The notes below the pieces were generated by a model. It was given only the letters and a program-made list of their open reading frames with translations. It ran no database searches and was not told the DNA's origin. Made by a program: the position numbers and the translations under genes. From positions 682,001 through 746,000 of the forward strand of contig JAHLMK010000013.1 in assembly GCA_019915135.1 (NCBI GenBank): DNA of 64,000 bases, in the 5' to 3' direction. This DNA comes from Strobilurus pachycystidiatus (lineage: Eukaryota > Basidiomycota > Agaricomycetes > Agaricales > Physalacriaceae). Of this stretch, positions 1-10,709 are shown in pieces; the stretch's first letter is position 1, and each line of letters begins with the position of its first letter.

Positions 1-740
1 AAGCAGCAATCGTTCGAACGGACTTTGTGTTACCACTTCCGAGACTCCGAGTCCACAATCATCAAACAATGGCGGACAATGGTCAACCACCACCATTCGG
101 TGGCCTCCACTCGCTCCATTTATGGCCATGAATGGACTTGATTGCCTTGACTGTGCTGTGGCCCTGGCCTGCCCCGTAGTATAAGTACGGGGTCTCTTTC
201 TCTGTCCTATTACCCCCAACATCTTATTTCTCTGCAGCTTGGAATCATGGCACCTCCGATAACTCTGCCTCTTCTCAAAGTCTCGGCAGCTTTGTGCGGA
301 GCTTCGTTCATCTATGAAGGCGGATACCATCATGACAGCAATGCTCACAAAGGTCTGGATTCGTTACGGGCTCCTGGACTTCAATTAGATTACGCATTCA
401 TACCGTAGTAACCGTACAGAATTATATTATATTCAAGCTCATGTGACAAAACCATTCTAAACGGTTTGTAAACGGTTTGGGTACCCTTTCCGTTTATTTT
501 GGCTCTTGGAGCAAACGGAAACTAAACAGTTGGAGCTCTAGCTGGGGCAGTGGCGCGCGCCGCCGCGCCTGCCCACTTGTCAAGCTCTCTGAGGCTTAGA
601 TGAGGGAGGATGAGCGTGAGAGTGTGATATCAGACATGAAGCATTGAAGCACTAGCCTCTCACTGTGAGAGGCCAGAACATATTAGACAGTAACACGCGA
701 GAAGTGGTTTGGGCGGCCAGCGGAAATTGCGCCACAAAGA

Positions 741-858
741 ATCAATCAGGTGATCAATTCACGTGCCAGTATTGATACCGTTTCAAACCTACGGAGCCTC
801 TGGTGGGGAGGTATTGATACCGTTACTAACACCCCCCGGAGGTTTACTGCGCCACCCT
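741..858 (+). repeat. Left arm of a long imperfect inverted repeat (also at 4283-4400)
   Basis: The reverse complement of this stretch aligns with 3244-3378. Shared blocks include AGGGTGGCGCAGTAAAC at the inner end, AACGGTATTGATAC-like blocks, a run of Gs followed by GTAGGTTTGAA, and a CACGTGATTG-like outer end. Two GTATTGATACCG blocks occur inside the arm. Such paired subterminal arms around about 2.4 kb suggest a DNA transposon or large MITE-like element. No transposase frame was recognised between them. Confidence 0.55.
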
Positions 859-1059
859 ATGACCGCCTTATCAGGCCTGATCAGGTAAGAGGTGGGGACC
901 TCAAAAAAAGCATTTCCCGAGGGTCTTCCCAACCTACCATTTCCCAGCACGGTTTGAGGTCTTGCTCAGTTTGTTGGCTTACTTAGTTGATTGACTGTGT
1001 TACTTTACGGTACTTGTGAACGCTGGCGTTGAGGTCTTGAAGCTTGAGGGTTGACTTAT

Positions 1060-1140
1060 GCAGGATTTGAACTCTGAGCTTGCGGGTTTCTTACAGTTGT
1101 GCTTATCGCGGCGAGTCTTACTGTTGAGCCAGGGAAGCAA
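1060..1140 (-). repeat. tRNA-like Pol III segment, possible SINE head (second copy at 4602-4682)
   Basis: On the minus strand, TGGCTCAACAGT (about 1133-1122) resembles a Pol III A box. GAGTTCAAATCC (about 1074-1063) is close to the B-box consensus GGTTCGANTCC. Their spacing of about 58 nt fits a tRNA with a long variable arm. The flanks do not form convincing acceptor and T stems, so this is not a functional tRNA gene. A tRNA-derived SINE head is the best guess; chance matching is not excluded. Confidence 0.35.
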
Positions 1141-2668
1141 TAATCGCGTGCTTTGTCATGCCGCTATATACCCGCTGCCTTTGAGCTGACATGGGCAATG
1201 TTCTTGTCAATGTATACTTGGCAAAGTACCGACAACCATCTGCGCTACTCATCGTCACCGTAAAGACCTAAATCTTCAACACCGCCATGCGCGCCGCCAT
1301 GACCGCCCGCCCTCAAGGTCATCGTTATGGCCGGATCTCTTCCCCATCCTGTCCCCCTTAACCCTCTCCACTCTCCGGGTCCTCCTCCTCCCTCAACTTC
1401 ATCGGCATGCAGAGCTGAAATAGCATCATCATCCCATGCAGCGCTGGAATCTAATGGATGTGGTACACCTTGAGGAAGCGACTGAGGCTTTAGCCTAGGC
1501 GTAGAGGTTGCTTTTCAAGTGATTGGTGACGACATTGACGCCTTGGTCTCAACGTTCGACGTTCCCCTGGACCTATTGACCCCCTTGTCGTGGGGTTGGA
1601 CTGTTTTTATTCTCAGGACACTCTCTGTACATATGAAAGACTGTATCTTTCTGGAGGGTGAGGATTGCGCCACCCTGTAGCCCAATCTGACCATACCTGA
1701 CCCGACCTTATGTTGCCTGATTTGGTCTTCCGGACCCTTGTGTGCCAACCCGCCAAGCCTAATTTGGCCTGATATGTCCTGCTAAGACCGGCAGGCGCTC
1801 ACAGGCCTGATATGGTGTTTGGTAGTTTTCCGACAAGGACGCTCTCCCACGATCATACTATTTCACGTGTCCTGAGGCTGTGGCGTCCAAAATGCAGAGG
1901 CAGGGACTTGATGGCAGAGGATCAATTCGGAGCTGCGGCGAGAATGGAGAGGCAGGGCTATACTCATTCTTGGGGCGGCTGTGGCCACAGTATGCGGGTC
2001 ACCGCCGCCATGCATACAGTGACGCAAAGTCGGGCAGGTGACAGGCCCTTGCAGTCTATATAGGTATAGTATATCAATACTCACTTGATGTGCAGGTTGT
2101 ACCGAATTATGATAGTTTTAAGTTCATCGATATCGTTATTCAGGCTGACAGGAAACAGGATTCAGGAAGTGAGTTTATTAGATTCTTAGTCCTAGAATCT
2201 AGAAATGAGTCATTGAGAATTTGAGATGTGTGGCCGCAACTGCCAACAGCAGTGATTGAACACACAGTCAAGCAAGAAATAAAAAGGAGAAGCGCGCGCT
2301 GTATCCACTCAACCATATGAATTGTGTGAGAAGCAACAACAGCATGTAAGGCCTGCCAGCTCGAATATTTCCAATCCGTCATCGCTATTTGGGTCGGGCA
2401 GCTCGGGCTGACGCGATGCTCGGCAAACCGCGCTAAATAGCGTCCAAAAATGGATTAAAATACTGAATTTTTGACTCGGATGGCACACTTGGTATTGTTG
2501 ACTGCAAGCCGCGCGCTGGCCTTCACTAACGCTGCACAATGAACTATGACACTACACTCTGCTAGTTTGACCCATTCTAACGGGAATCCAATGTTTGAAT
2601 CTCTCTCTTTCTCCTTCTCTTTCTCCTCCCCTTTCCTTTTTTGGATTTAATATATTTATTTAAATTTT

Positions 2669-2746
2669 GGACCACACCATCGCTATCGGCTGGCTGAGGG
2701 CTCGTTACCGATAGCGTGGTCCGATAGCGACCCCAATAGCGATGGA
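2669..2746. repeat. Cluster of short inverted repeats at the copy 1 junction
   Basis: CCGATAGCGTGGTCC (2708-2722) is the reverse complement of the left block GGACCAC...GCTATCGG at 2669-2689, apart from 6 extra bases in the left copy. A third, related block (CCGATAGCGACC...GCGATGG) follows at 2721-2746. The identity shared with copy 2 ends inside this cluster, at 2691, so a hairpin may mark the rearrangement breakpoint. Confidence 0.6.
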
Positions 2747-3243
2747 ATTATGTAATATACCTTGGTCCGATCTGCATCGTACCTCAGCGAGGCCTCACCC
2801 GCCCAGCGCTAGCGTGACGTTGGAGTACATTCAAGCGGGTGATGGGCGACAGCTACTCGCATTGCTAGCACACTGTCTAGAAAAGCTTAACAAGTGCATG
2901 TGGCCATGTAAGTTGTAAGAGGGCGAGAGTGAGTGAATTGCGCCACATAGACCGGCATTGTATACAGACTACATGCCTAGGCCGAGTTCCTGTAAAGCGA
3001 CGAGAGTACCGCAAGGCACACAAGTTACGCACACTGCTGTACCGCACGGCTCGGCCAGTGTGGCACAGGCTGAGACCTCAGAGATCAGATATGCACTCAA
3101 TCATTGGGACTCCCATGCTGCCATAGGCATGTTAGACTGCCGTAGCCGTGAGGTAACAAGTCAGTGGCACTCAGGTGGCACTTGAGTACTTGGCACGAGA
3201 CCGACGCGCTCACCCATCTCTCGTCGCTGTGAGCGGCAACTGT

Positions 3244-3378
3244 AGGGTGGCGCAGTAAACCCTAGGTTTTGATACACCTAGGGTTTACTGCGGTTATTAA
3301 CGGTATTGATACGGTATCGAAACCTCGGGGGGTAGGTTTGAAGGTTTTGATACCGGCACATGACCATTTCACGTGATT
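3244..3378 (-). repeat. Right arm of the long imperfect inverted repeat
   Basis: This is the inverted partner of 741-858. It begins with AGGGTGGCGCAGTAAAC and carries an extra short palindromic block (CCTAGG...CCTAGG around a GTTTTGATACA core) that the left arm lacks. Copy 2 of the tandem unit has the left arm but not this one. Function unknown. Confidence 0.5.
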
Positions 3379-3542
3379 GTGCTGGGGCTAGAGCTCCAAC
3401 CCTTTCTTTTTAAACTGTTATAAACAGTTTGTACTCTATGTGTTTCCATTTCTTTTTGTCCGAGGTAGCACACAGTAAAAAATATAGAAACAAATGGTTT
3501 AAACTGTATGACCTCACGTGCTTGGCTGAGTTCCAATTGGGT

Positions 3543-6500
3543 AAGCAGCAATCGTTCGAACGGACTTTGTGTTACCACTTCCGAGACTCCGAGTCCACAA
3601 TCATCAAACAATGGCGGACAATGGTCAACCACCACCATTCGGTGGCCTCCACTCGCTCCATTTATGGCCATGAATGGACTTGATTGCCTTGACTGTGCTG
3701 TGGCCCTGGCCTGCCCCGTAGTATAAGTACGGGGTCTCTTTCTCTGTCCTATTACCCCCAACATCTTATTTCTCTGCAGCTTGGAATCATGGCACCTCCG
3801 ATAACTCTGCCTCTTCTCAAAGTCTCGGCAGCTTTGTGCGGAGCTTCGTTCATCTATGAAGGCGGATACCATCATGACAGCAATGCTCACAAAGGTCTGG
3901 ATTCGTTACGGGCTCCTGGACTTCAATTAGATTACGCATTCATACCGTAGTAACCGTACAGAATTATATTATATTCAAGCTCATGTGACAAAACCATTCT
4001 AAACGGTTTGTAAACGGTTTGGGTACCCTTTCCGTTTATTTTGGCTCTTGGAGCAAACGGAAACTAAACAGTTGGAGCTCTAGCTGGGGCAGTGGCGCGC
4101 GCCGCCGCGCCTGCCCACTTGTCAAGCTCTCTGAGGCTTAGATGAGGGAGGATGAGCGTGAGAGTGTGATATCAGACATGAAGCATTGAAGCACTAGCCT
4201 CTCACTGTGAGAGGCCAGAACATATTAGACAGTAACACGCGAGAAGTGGTTTGGGCGGCCAGCGGAAATTGCGCCACAAAGAATCAATCAGGTGATCAAT
4301 TCACGTGCCAGTATTGATACCGTTTCAAACCTACGGAGCCTCTGGTGGGGAGGTATTGATACCGTTACTAACACCCCCCGGAGGTTTACTGCGCCACCCT
4401 ATGACCGCCTTATCAGGCCTGATCAGGTAAGAGGTGGGGACCTCAAAAAAAGCATTTCCCGAGGGTCTTCCCAACCTACCATTTCCCAGCACGGTTTGAG
4501 GTCTTGCTCAGTTTGTTGGCTTACTTAGTTGATTGACTGTGTTACTTTACGGTACTTGTGAACGCTGGCGTTGAGGTCTTGAAGCTTGAGGGTTGACTTA
4601 TGCAGGATTTGAACTCTGAGCTTGCGGGTTTCTTACAGTTGTGCTTATCGCGGCGAGTCTTACTGTTGAGCCAGGGAAGCAATAATCGCGTGCTTTGTCA
4701 TGCCGCTATATACCCGCTGCCTTTGAGCTGACATGGGCAATGTTCTTGTCAATGTATACTTGGCAAAGTACCGACAACCATCTGCGCTACTCATCGTCAC
4801 CGTAAAGACCTAAATCTTCAACACCGCCATGCGCGCCGCCATGACCGCCCGCCCTCAAGGTCATCGTTATGGCCGGATCTCTTCCCCATCCTGTCCCCCT
4901 TAACCCTCTCCACTCTCCGGGTCCTCCTCCTCCCTCAACTTCATCGGCATGCAGAGCTGAAATAGCATCATCATCCCATGCAGCGCTGGAATCTAATGGA
5001 TGTGGTACACCTTGAGGAAGCGACTGAGGCTTTAGCCTAGGCGTAGAGGTTGCTTTTCAAGTGATTGGTGACGACATTGACGCCTTGGTCTCAACGTTCG
5101 ACGTTCCCCTTAAGGACCTCCACGAGTCAATACTCGAGTATACTCTTGACCCGTGACACGAGTACTCATGCTTCAAAACCAATACTCGTGACTCTTCTTT
5201 GACTTGACTCATACGGGTACGGATCAAGACGAGTACGGGTTTAACGGGTCAATACTCACGGATACTCTTGCTTTTCAAGTGTATATCATTCCATTTATAT
5301 AATGAATGACTATCATATAGAAGTTGTTGATTAAATATACGTAGAGGATTCACAAAACATTCATTTACTCAAGGAATATATGATGATACACCTATTATGA
5401 AAATTCATGTCTCCAAAACTCATACTCGCGACCCATCTTTGACTTGACTCGTCTTGATCCGCGGATCAGAACGAGTCATACTCATGAGTATTATGACGAG
5501 TCAAGTATGCGAGTATACTCTTGACTCTTGATACTCATGGAGGTCCTTAGTTCCCCTGGACCTATTGACCCCCTTGTCGTGGGGTTGGACTGTTTTTATT
5601 CTCAGGACACTCTCTGTACATATGAAAGACTGTATCTTTCTGGAGGGTGAGGATTGCGCCACCCTGTAGCCCAATCTGACCATACCTGACCCGACCTTAT
5701 GTTGCCTGATTTGGTCTTCCGGACCCTTGTGTGCCAACCCGCCAAGCCTAATTTGGCCTGATATGTCCTGCTAAGACCGGCAGGCGCTCACAGGCCTGAT
5801 ATGGTGTTTGGTAGTTTTCCGACAAGGACGCTCTCCCACGATCATACTATTTCACGTGTCCTGAGGCTGTGGCGTCCAAAATGCAGAGGCAGGGACTTGA
5901 TGGCAGAGGATCAATTCGGAGCTGCGGCGAGAATGGAGAGGCAGGGCTATACTCATTCTTGGGGCGGCTGTGGCCACAGTATGCGGGTCACCGCCGCCAT
6001 GCATACAGTGACGCAAAGTCGGGCAGGTGACAGGCCCTTGCAGTCTATATAGGTATAGTATATCAATACTCACTTGATGTGCAGGTTGTACCGAATTATG
6101 ATAGTTTTAAGTTCATCGATATCGTTATTCAGGCTGACAGGAAACAGGATTCAGGAAGTGAGTTTATTAGATTCTTAGTCCTAGAATCTAGAAATGAGTC
6201 ATTGAGAATTTGAGATGTGTGGCCGCAACTGCCAACAGCAGTGATTGAACACACAGTCAAGCAAGAAATAAAAAGGAGAAGCGCGCGCTGTATCCACTCA
6301 ACCATATGAATTGTGTGAGAAGCAACAACAGCATGTAAGGCCTGCCAGCTCGAATATTTCCAATCCGTCATCGCTATTTGGGTCGGGCAGCTCGGGCTGA
6401 CGCGATGCTCGGCAAACCGCGCTAAATAGCGTCCAAAAATGGATTAAAATACTGAATTTTTGACTCGGATGGCACACTTGGTATTGTTGACTGCAAGCCG

Positions 6501-6680
6501 CGCGCTGGCCTTCACTAACGCTGCACAATGAACTATGACACTACACTCTGCTAGTTTGACCCATTCTAACGGGAATCCAATGTTTGAATCTCTCTCTTTC
6601 TCCTTCTCTTTCTCCTCCCCTTTCCTTTTTTGGATTTAATATATTTATTTAAATTTTGGACCACACCATCGCTATCGGCT
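3543..6680. repeat. Tandem duplication, copy 2 (contains a MITE; truncated relative to the full unit)
   Basis: This matches 1-2691 up to position 6680, where it stops abruptly and unique gene-bearing sequence begins. The only large difference from copy 1 is a 447-bp insertion: a 439-bp element plus an 8-bp target duplication at 5103-5557. Because the copy ends at the equivalent of 2691, it lacks the right arm of the inverted repeat found at 3244-3378 in copy 1. A pyrimidine-rich tract (about 6587-6628) near its end lies roughly 100 bp before the first unique gene and may serve as part of that gene's promoter. Confidence 0.9.
5111..5549 (+). mobile_element. hAT-like MITE, copy A (439 bp)
   Basis: The element starts TAAGGACCTCCA and ends with its exact inverse, giving a 12-bp perfect terminal inverted repeat. 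The next bases are imperfectly palindromic and rich in GAGTATACTC and CTTGACTC motifs. It is flanked by an 8-bp direct repeat, GTTCCCCT (5103-5110 and 5550-5557). Copy 1 of the tandem unit has a single GTTCCCCT at the matching place, which is a true empty site. An 8-bp duplication with short TIRs and no coding capacity is the signature of a non-autonomous hAT-superfamily element. A second copy of the same length lies at 55954-56392. No autonomous partner is visible here. Confidence 0.92.
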
Positions 6681-6730
6681 GAGCGCTGTCGTCAATGCAA
6701 GATGGCCATTAACCACCACGACCTCCCCAA

Positions 6731-7390
6731 ATGCCCTCAGCTGCTGCCTTGCAATGTGGCTCTCCACCCTCCTGGACCTCTCCCTTGCTATACGTGGCCA
6801 CCCTGTCTTTCCTTTACTTCCTCTACAGCAATGTCCTACCGTACTTCTGGCCGAAATCCATGATCAAGGCCTCCCTTACGCGTTGTGCCAAGACTCAGAG
6901 TCAACTACAAGCCAATATACAGACTTTGAGCAACCGCGAGCTAGCGCTGGAGGACAGAGTGTTCCGGTATGTGCCATAACGTTCGCCGTCCTCGAGTATA
7001 TATATATATCTATCTACAGCCTCCACAGGCAAGGTCGGGCTCTCCTCAATCTCCACTACCAGAGGAGGCGCGAGGGATACCTTGCGTATCTTAGTAATCT
7101 CCATTCCCTCTACAATGACGCGTCGATCTTTCAAGACGCGACTGAACGCGTTCACGAAGAACTCGAGGCAAGTCTTCAGCCAGGGCATCGTATCTCCCAT
7201 CCCATATTCTGACCTATTGATCTAGGAAGCGGGTTTCCATCGAGGTCACGAATTTGCTGTACGACGGCAAGAGTTTAATGTTCGGGAGGAAGGTCAGTCT
7301 GATGTTGCTCTTTTGAAACTGGTGTACTGACGGAGTTCGTTTGACGGTTAGCACTCGATCTCCTTGAGTTGCTGCCAATCTAGATATTGA
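6731..7390 (+). CDS. Hypothetical single-pass membrane, coiled-coil protein
   Basis: Proposed exons are 6731-6966, 7020-7167, 7230-7292 and 7352-7390, giving about 161 aa. Residues about 18-40 form one hydrophobic segment (LLYVATLSFLYFLY...). A long charged helix with heptad-like spacing follows (SLTRCAKTQSQLQANIQTLS...), then more basic helical sequence. The second intron would use a GC-AG pair (GCAAGT donor at 7168), and its acceptor was chosen because it joins two protein-like frames. The start is the first ATG in the frame containing the membrane segment; it lies only 50 bp downstream of the tandem repeat, so the repeat probably supplies the promoter. I do not recognise the family. Confidence 0.5.
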
Positions 7391-7898
7391 CTGCCGGCGA
7401 CGACTGTAAAAAGTCATCTCAGAACGACCAAAGGTATGCAACACGCTCACGGACTCTCGAGGCTTATGACTGACTGACGGGATCCTAGAATTTCTCTTTC
7501 ACTTTCCCTCTCTCTGTATACTGTACTCTTTGCTCTCTAAACGCTGTTTTTATTGCTGTGATGTTGACCTTCTCTACTACAACTAAATACCTTTTTCTGT
7601 TTGTTTCTGTGCTCAATCTACTTCTTCATGTGTTCAATCGACAACCAGAGTAGCCGGACTCCGATGGACCAACTCATACATTTCTACGAATGCGGCTACG
7701 TTGTCTAAGAGCCTTCTCGTTGCTTTGATTATCCAAGTAACTGAGCGTAAACGTACGGTACTTAGTAGTGACGCGTCGAGGATTCAGATCGCCATCACTC
7801 CCTGCATTCGCGATCGAGACATAGCGTCATGCGTGATGATCTATCCACATGCCACAAGTTGACGTGTGTCCGTAGGCTCTTTCCTTCTTTCCACAACC
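7391..7898. other. Intergenic
   Basis: CT-rich stretches (around 7490-7540) and no convincing coding sequence. It presumably holds the terminator of the upstream gene and the promoter of the DUF1295 gene. Confidence 0.5.
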
Positions 7899-9033
7899 AT
7901 GACAGTATTCTCGCGTCTCTTGCCCACTCTTACCAGCGCGTTTGCCCTGCAGTCTCGTAAGCCGTCTGCCACTGTCATGCATCTTCCGCTCATCATGGAA
8001 TCAAACAGTGGGCGCCCTCATCTTCGTCCCTCAGCAGAATGAAAAGTACTACGACCTCTTTGGCTCCCTCGGCTTCTTGTCCACGACCTTCGTATCTCTC
8101 TACTATCCTGCTCTGAAGACACGGTTCTGGGACGGTCTGCAGATCTCCATGCCTTCGATCACGTCGTTTGCTCCTCGTCAGATCATCCTCAGCGCCGCCA
8201 TGGGCCTGTGGGCCTCCAGACTTGGATACTTTCTGTTCACAGTGAGTGGAGAGCTCTACTACCCGCACATAGCTGATGTGCGAGTGTGTGATAGCGTGCT
8301 ATGAAATCAGGAGGCGATTCACGCTTCGACGAAGTCAAACATCAACCTCAGACGTTCAGCTTTTTCTGGCTTGCTCAAGGTAGGTGTCCCACTGGCGATT
8401 TCTTGGATCTCTCTAACGTCGCTCGTACTCCTCTAGCGAGCTGGGTCTTCCTCGTCGGACTGCCTGTCTACATGTCCAACACACTTCCACCCTCCCTACA
8501 CCCCGCCATTGGCCTTCGTGATTACGCTGCAATCGGCCTGATTGCGGGGTCCTTCCTCTTTGAAGTCACTGCTGACTGGCAAAAGTCATCCTGGCGCAAA
8601 GACAAAGAAGCCAAGAAGCACGAGGAGAAGTTCATTTCGCATGGGCTCTGGAGCATCAGTCGGCACCCCAAGTAAGTCATATCCCACCACGCTGATCGCC
8701 TGAGTCAACATTCATCGTTCGTCAAGCTACGTAGGAGAAGTCGGTATCTGGACGGGTATGTGGGCGTTGTCGACCTCTGCCTTACAGGGCGTATACTTCC
8801 CGCGCGGCGCGGTAGCCTTTGCTGCTCTCAGCCCCGTTGTCACATACTTGCTTCTGCGTCATGTTTCGGGCGTTCCTCCGCTTGAGAAGCAGGCCCAGAA
8901 GAAATGGGGCGAAGACATGCAGTGGCTTGCATACAAAGGGTACGAACTCGTATACTGCCTTCACACATGCATGACTGAGGAGCTTCTGTTTAGTCGCGTT
9001 TCGGTTTTCTGGCCGTGGTACAAAAGCTTCTGA
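7899..9033 (+). CDS. DUF1295 / steroid 5-alpha-reductase-like membrane protein
   Basis: Six exons join in phase: 7899-7956, 8009-8241, 8295-8379, 8437-8671, 8727-8939 and 8994-9033. The product has several hydrophobic segments. It carries the family landmarks SGGDSRFDEVK, the C-terminal SRHPNYVGE block and a final FWPWYK-type tail. DUF1295 proteins share the steroid 5-alpha-reductase/ICMT-like fold and probably reduce or methylate lipid substrates in the ER; the substrate of this one is unknown. The second acceptor was set at 8294 because it alone restores the conserved RAMKSGGDSRF stretch. The gene converges on the secreted-protein gene at 9078 with only 44 bp between the stop codons. Confidence 0.88.
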
Positions 9034-9077
9034 ATAGCATGGACAGGATGGACACGGGGTTCTCAATATACTATTAT

Positions 9078-9793
9078 TCAGAAACCAATAGCAGCCAAGG
9101 TTTTCGTAAATCCCTCACGGACGAAGAACTGCGATGAATCCAACAGCCTAAGTATCAATTGATTAGTGGTCAGTTCCAGCCGACAACCTGCCTCTTACAT
9201 GGTATGAATAAGAGAGATACCGCCAGGAAGGGTGCGATTATAAGCAATTGAGGCTGCTGCCGTCTGGTTATCGAGTGTAGCGAAGAGGGTTGCCAAGCTG
9301 GGAACTGTGGCTGTCGTCAGACCAGAAAGGCCAGACGCTACGATACTAGATAGACAGACGCTCAGACAAGATACAAAATGGACGAAATTGAGGATACGTA
9401 CGAGAGACACTCGGAGTAGATGACGCCCACTTGATCATTGGTGGGAGCCGTGGTATTAGAGCCTGAGCTGATTGCCGTAGCGTCGAGGTCTCGAGCAGCG
9501 ACGCTGAAGGCAGTAGCGAGGCTGTCAATTTGCGGTGTGATAGTAGTGTCGGAAGCTTGGTGTTCGGCTTGCAGTGTGTCTGAGGAGCATGGATTAGTAC
9601 GAGAATGGGAGAGTCCAGTGAGCTTAGAGCTACCGATCTCGGGGACGCTGACGTGGATGCTCTGGTCGAGAAGGCTGACAATCTGCTCGATGCGTGGATT
9701 GGTGTTGGTGGTCTGTCTGGCGACAGGGTTGGCCAATCCGGTCGTAGCGACGGCGAGTGAGGTGAGGATAATGAAGTGGGAGAAGAACATCAT
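9078..9793 (-). CDS. Small secreted basidiomycete protein
   Basis: Exons (minus strand) are 9793-9634, 9579-9402, 9345-9199 and 9147-9078, all in phase. An N-terminal signal peptide (FFSHFIILTSLAVATTGLA) is followed by a mature helical domain. That domain has repeated Leu/Ile spacing, an SGLSGL turn and the C-terminal block LLDSSQFFVREGF. The layout resembles a family of uncharacterised secreted proteins I remember from mushroom-forming fungi, loosely like hydrophobic-surface-binding proteins; that resemblance is from memory. Two Met codons are adjacent at the start (9793 and 9790). A TATA box precedes it at 9841-9847. Confidence 0.8.
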
Positions 9794-10709
9794 TCAGTTG
9801 ATGCGGGCTGAGAGCCTGAAAACTGGGCTTGGAGAACCCTTTATATGCGAGTCTAGCAGAGAGATTCTGTATGACACGGTCGTGCACAATTTTTCCAAGA
9901 CAATGTCAGACCGCTCCTCGTCCAGCGAAAATCGGGGGTGAAACTTTTCCACCACCATAGAGATGCACGGTACCGGGCCAGGGGTGGTGAGAGCGCACAG
10001 AGACCACATCATTATTGTACGTGAGAAATTCCTTCAGGACCAAAATTTAAACCAGGGCCAGAAAGTGAATTGACGTCCAGTAAGAAAGAGACGCGACTAC
10101 GTGTCATGACCAAAAGGTGCCAGGGCCAATGGCTTGGGAATATAGCCATTGTGGGTAAATGAGAGCAAAGCAGCGTGAGCGTGTGAAGCATGGTACGGTA
10201 CCAAACGATACCCGCTCCTTGACTGGGGCCAAGGTCAGTAACAGCCAACTAATGGCTCAATGACGTTACTTAAGAGTTGGGAGAGCCTCAACTTCAGTCG
10301 TCGACTTGAGCGGACTTTGAAGATGTCTCCCCGAAATGGAAGCTGGGGCTAGGGTTTGCTTACTTGATCGCTTCTTGCTCACTGTCGTCGACGTTGTACT
10401 CGCCAATCTGCCTGACAACTGCCCGAAAACCCTACCTAATTTTCCAAATAATATCCGGGGCCAGTCTCGACGAACTGCGCCACAAATTTATCCGAAAAAA
10501 AGGTCCGCCAGCCAATATCCGATATATACGTATGTTTTATCTTTTTATCGGCGCACAGGAAACGTCACACCTCCGGTTTTGAATAAACGCGCTCTGCTCA
10601 AGGCGGGGCTCAAAGATCAATTATAGTTCGTGTCCATGCCTCCGCCTTCTTGTCGTGTGCTGAGTCTGCCGCCCGCCTTGCGCGAACAGCCAGTCCTCCC
10701 GCTATTTCT
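9794..10709. other. Divergent intergenic region
   Basis: This separates two divergently transcribed genes and so holds both promoters. Apart from the TATA box at 9841 and an AT-rich patch near 10520-10550, I see no defined feature. The open frames here lack protein-like composition. Confidence 0.5.
9841..9847 (-). promoter_or_regulatory. TATA box of the small secreted protein gene
   Basis: The minus strand reads GCATATAAAGGG, about 50 bp upstream of the start codon at 9793. Confidence 0.6.

Larger units (their letters stand above)
1..3542. repeat. Tandem duplication, copy 1 of a 3542-bp unit (left edge at or beyond window start)
   Basis: Positions 1-2691 recur from 3543 onward in the same orientation, so the repeat period is 3542 bp. 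I see no substitutions wherever I compared the copies, including short translated stretches at 750-986/4292-4528 and 1812-2063/5801-6052. The unit has no convincing protein gene: open frames are short, lie on both strands and lack recognisable domains. It holds a long imperfect inverted repeat, a tRNA-like Pol III segment, several GGCGCA/TGCGCC motifs and degenerate CCTGATATGG-type repeats, all consistent with nested transposon debris. The 2692-3542 segment occurs only here, between the two copies. A real tandem duplication and mis-joined haplotypes of a dikaryon are both possible. Confidence 0.9.

Noticed and set aside
750..2539. Many 70-85-codon frames on both strands in the tandem unit
   Set aside because: They are duplicated with the repeat, overlap on opposite strands and have no domain or splice support.
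3369..3890. A 173-codon minus-strand frame across the duplication junction
   Set aside because: It spans the copy 1/copy 2 boundary, so it exists only because of the junction; low-complexity, non-protein-like composition.
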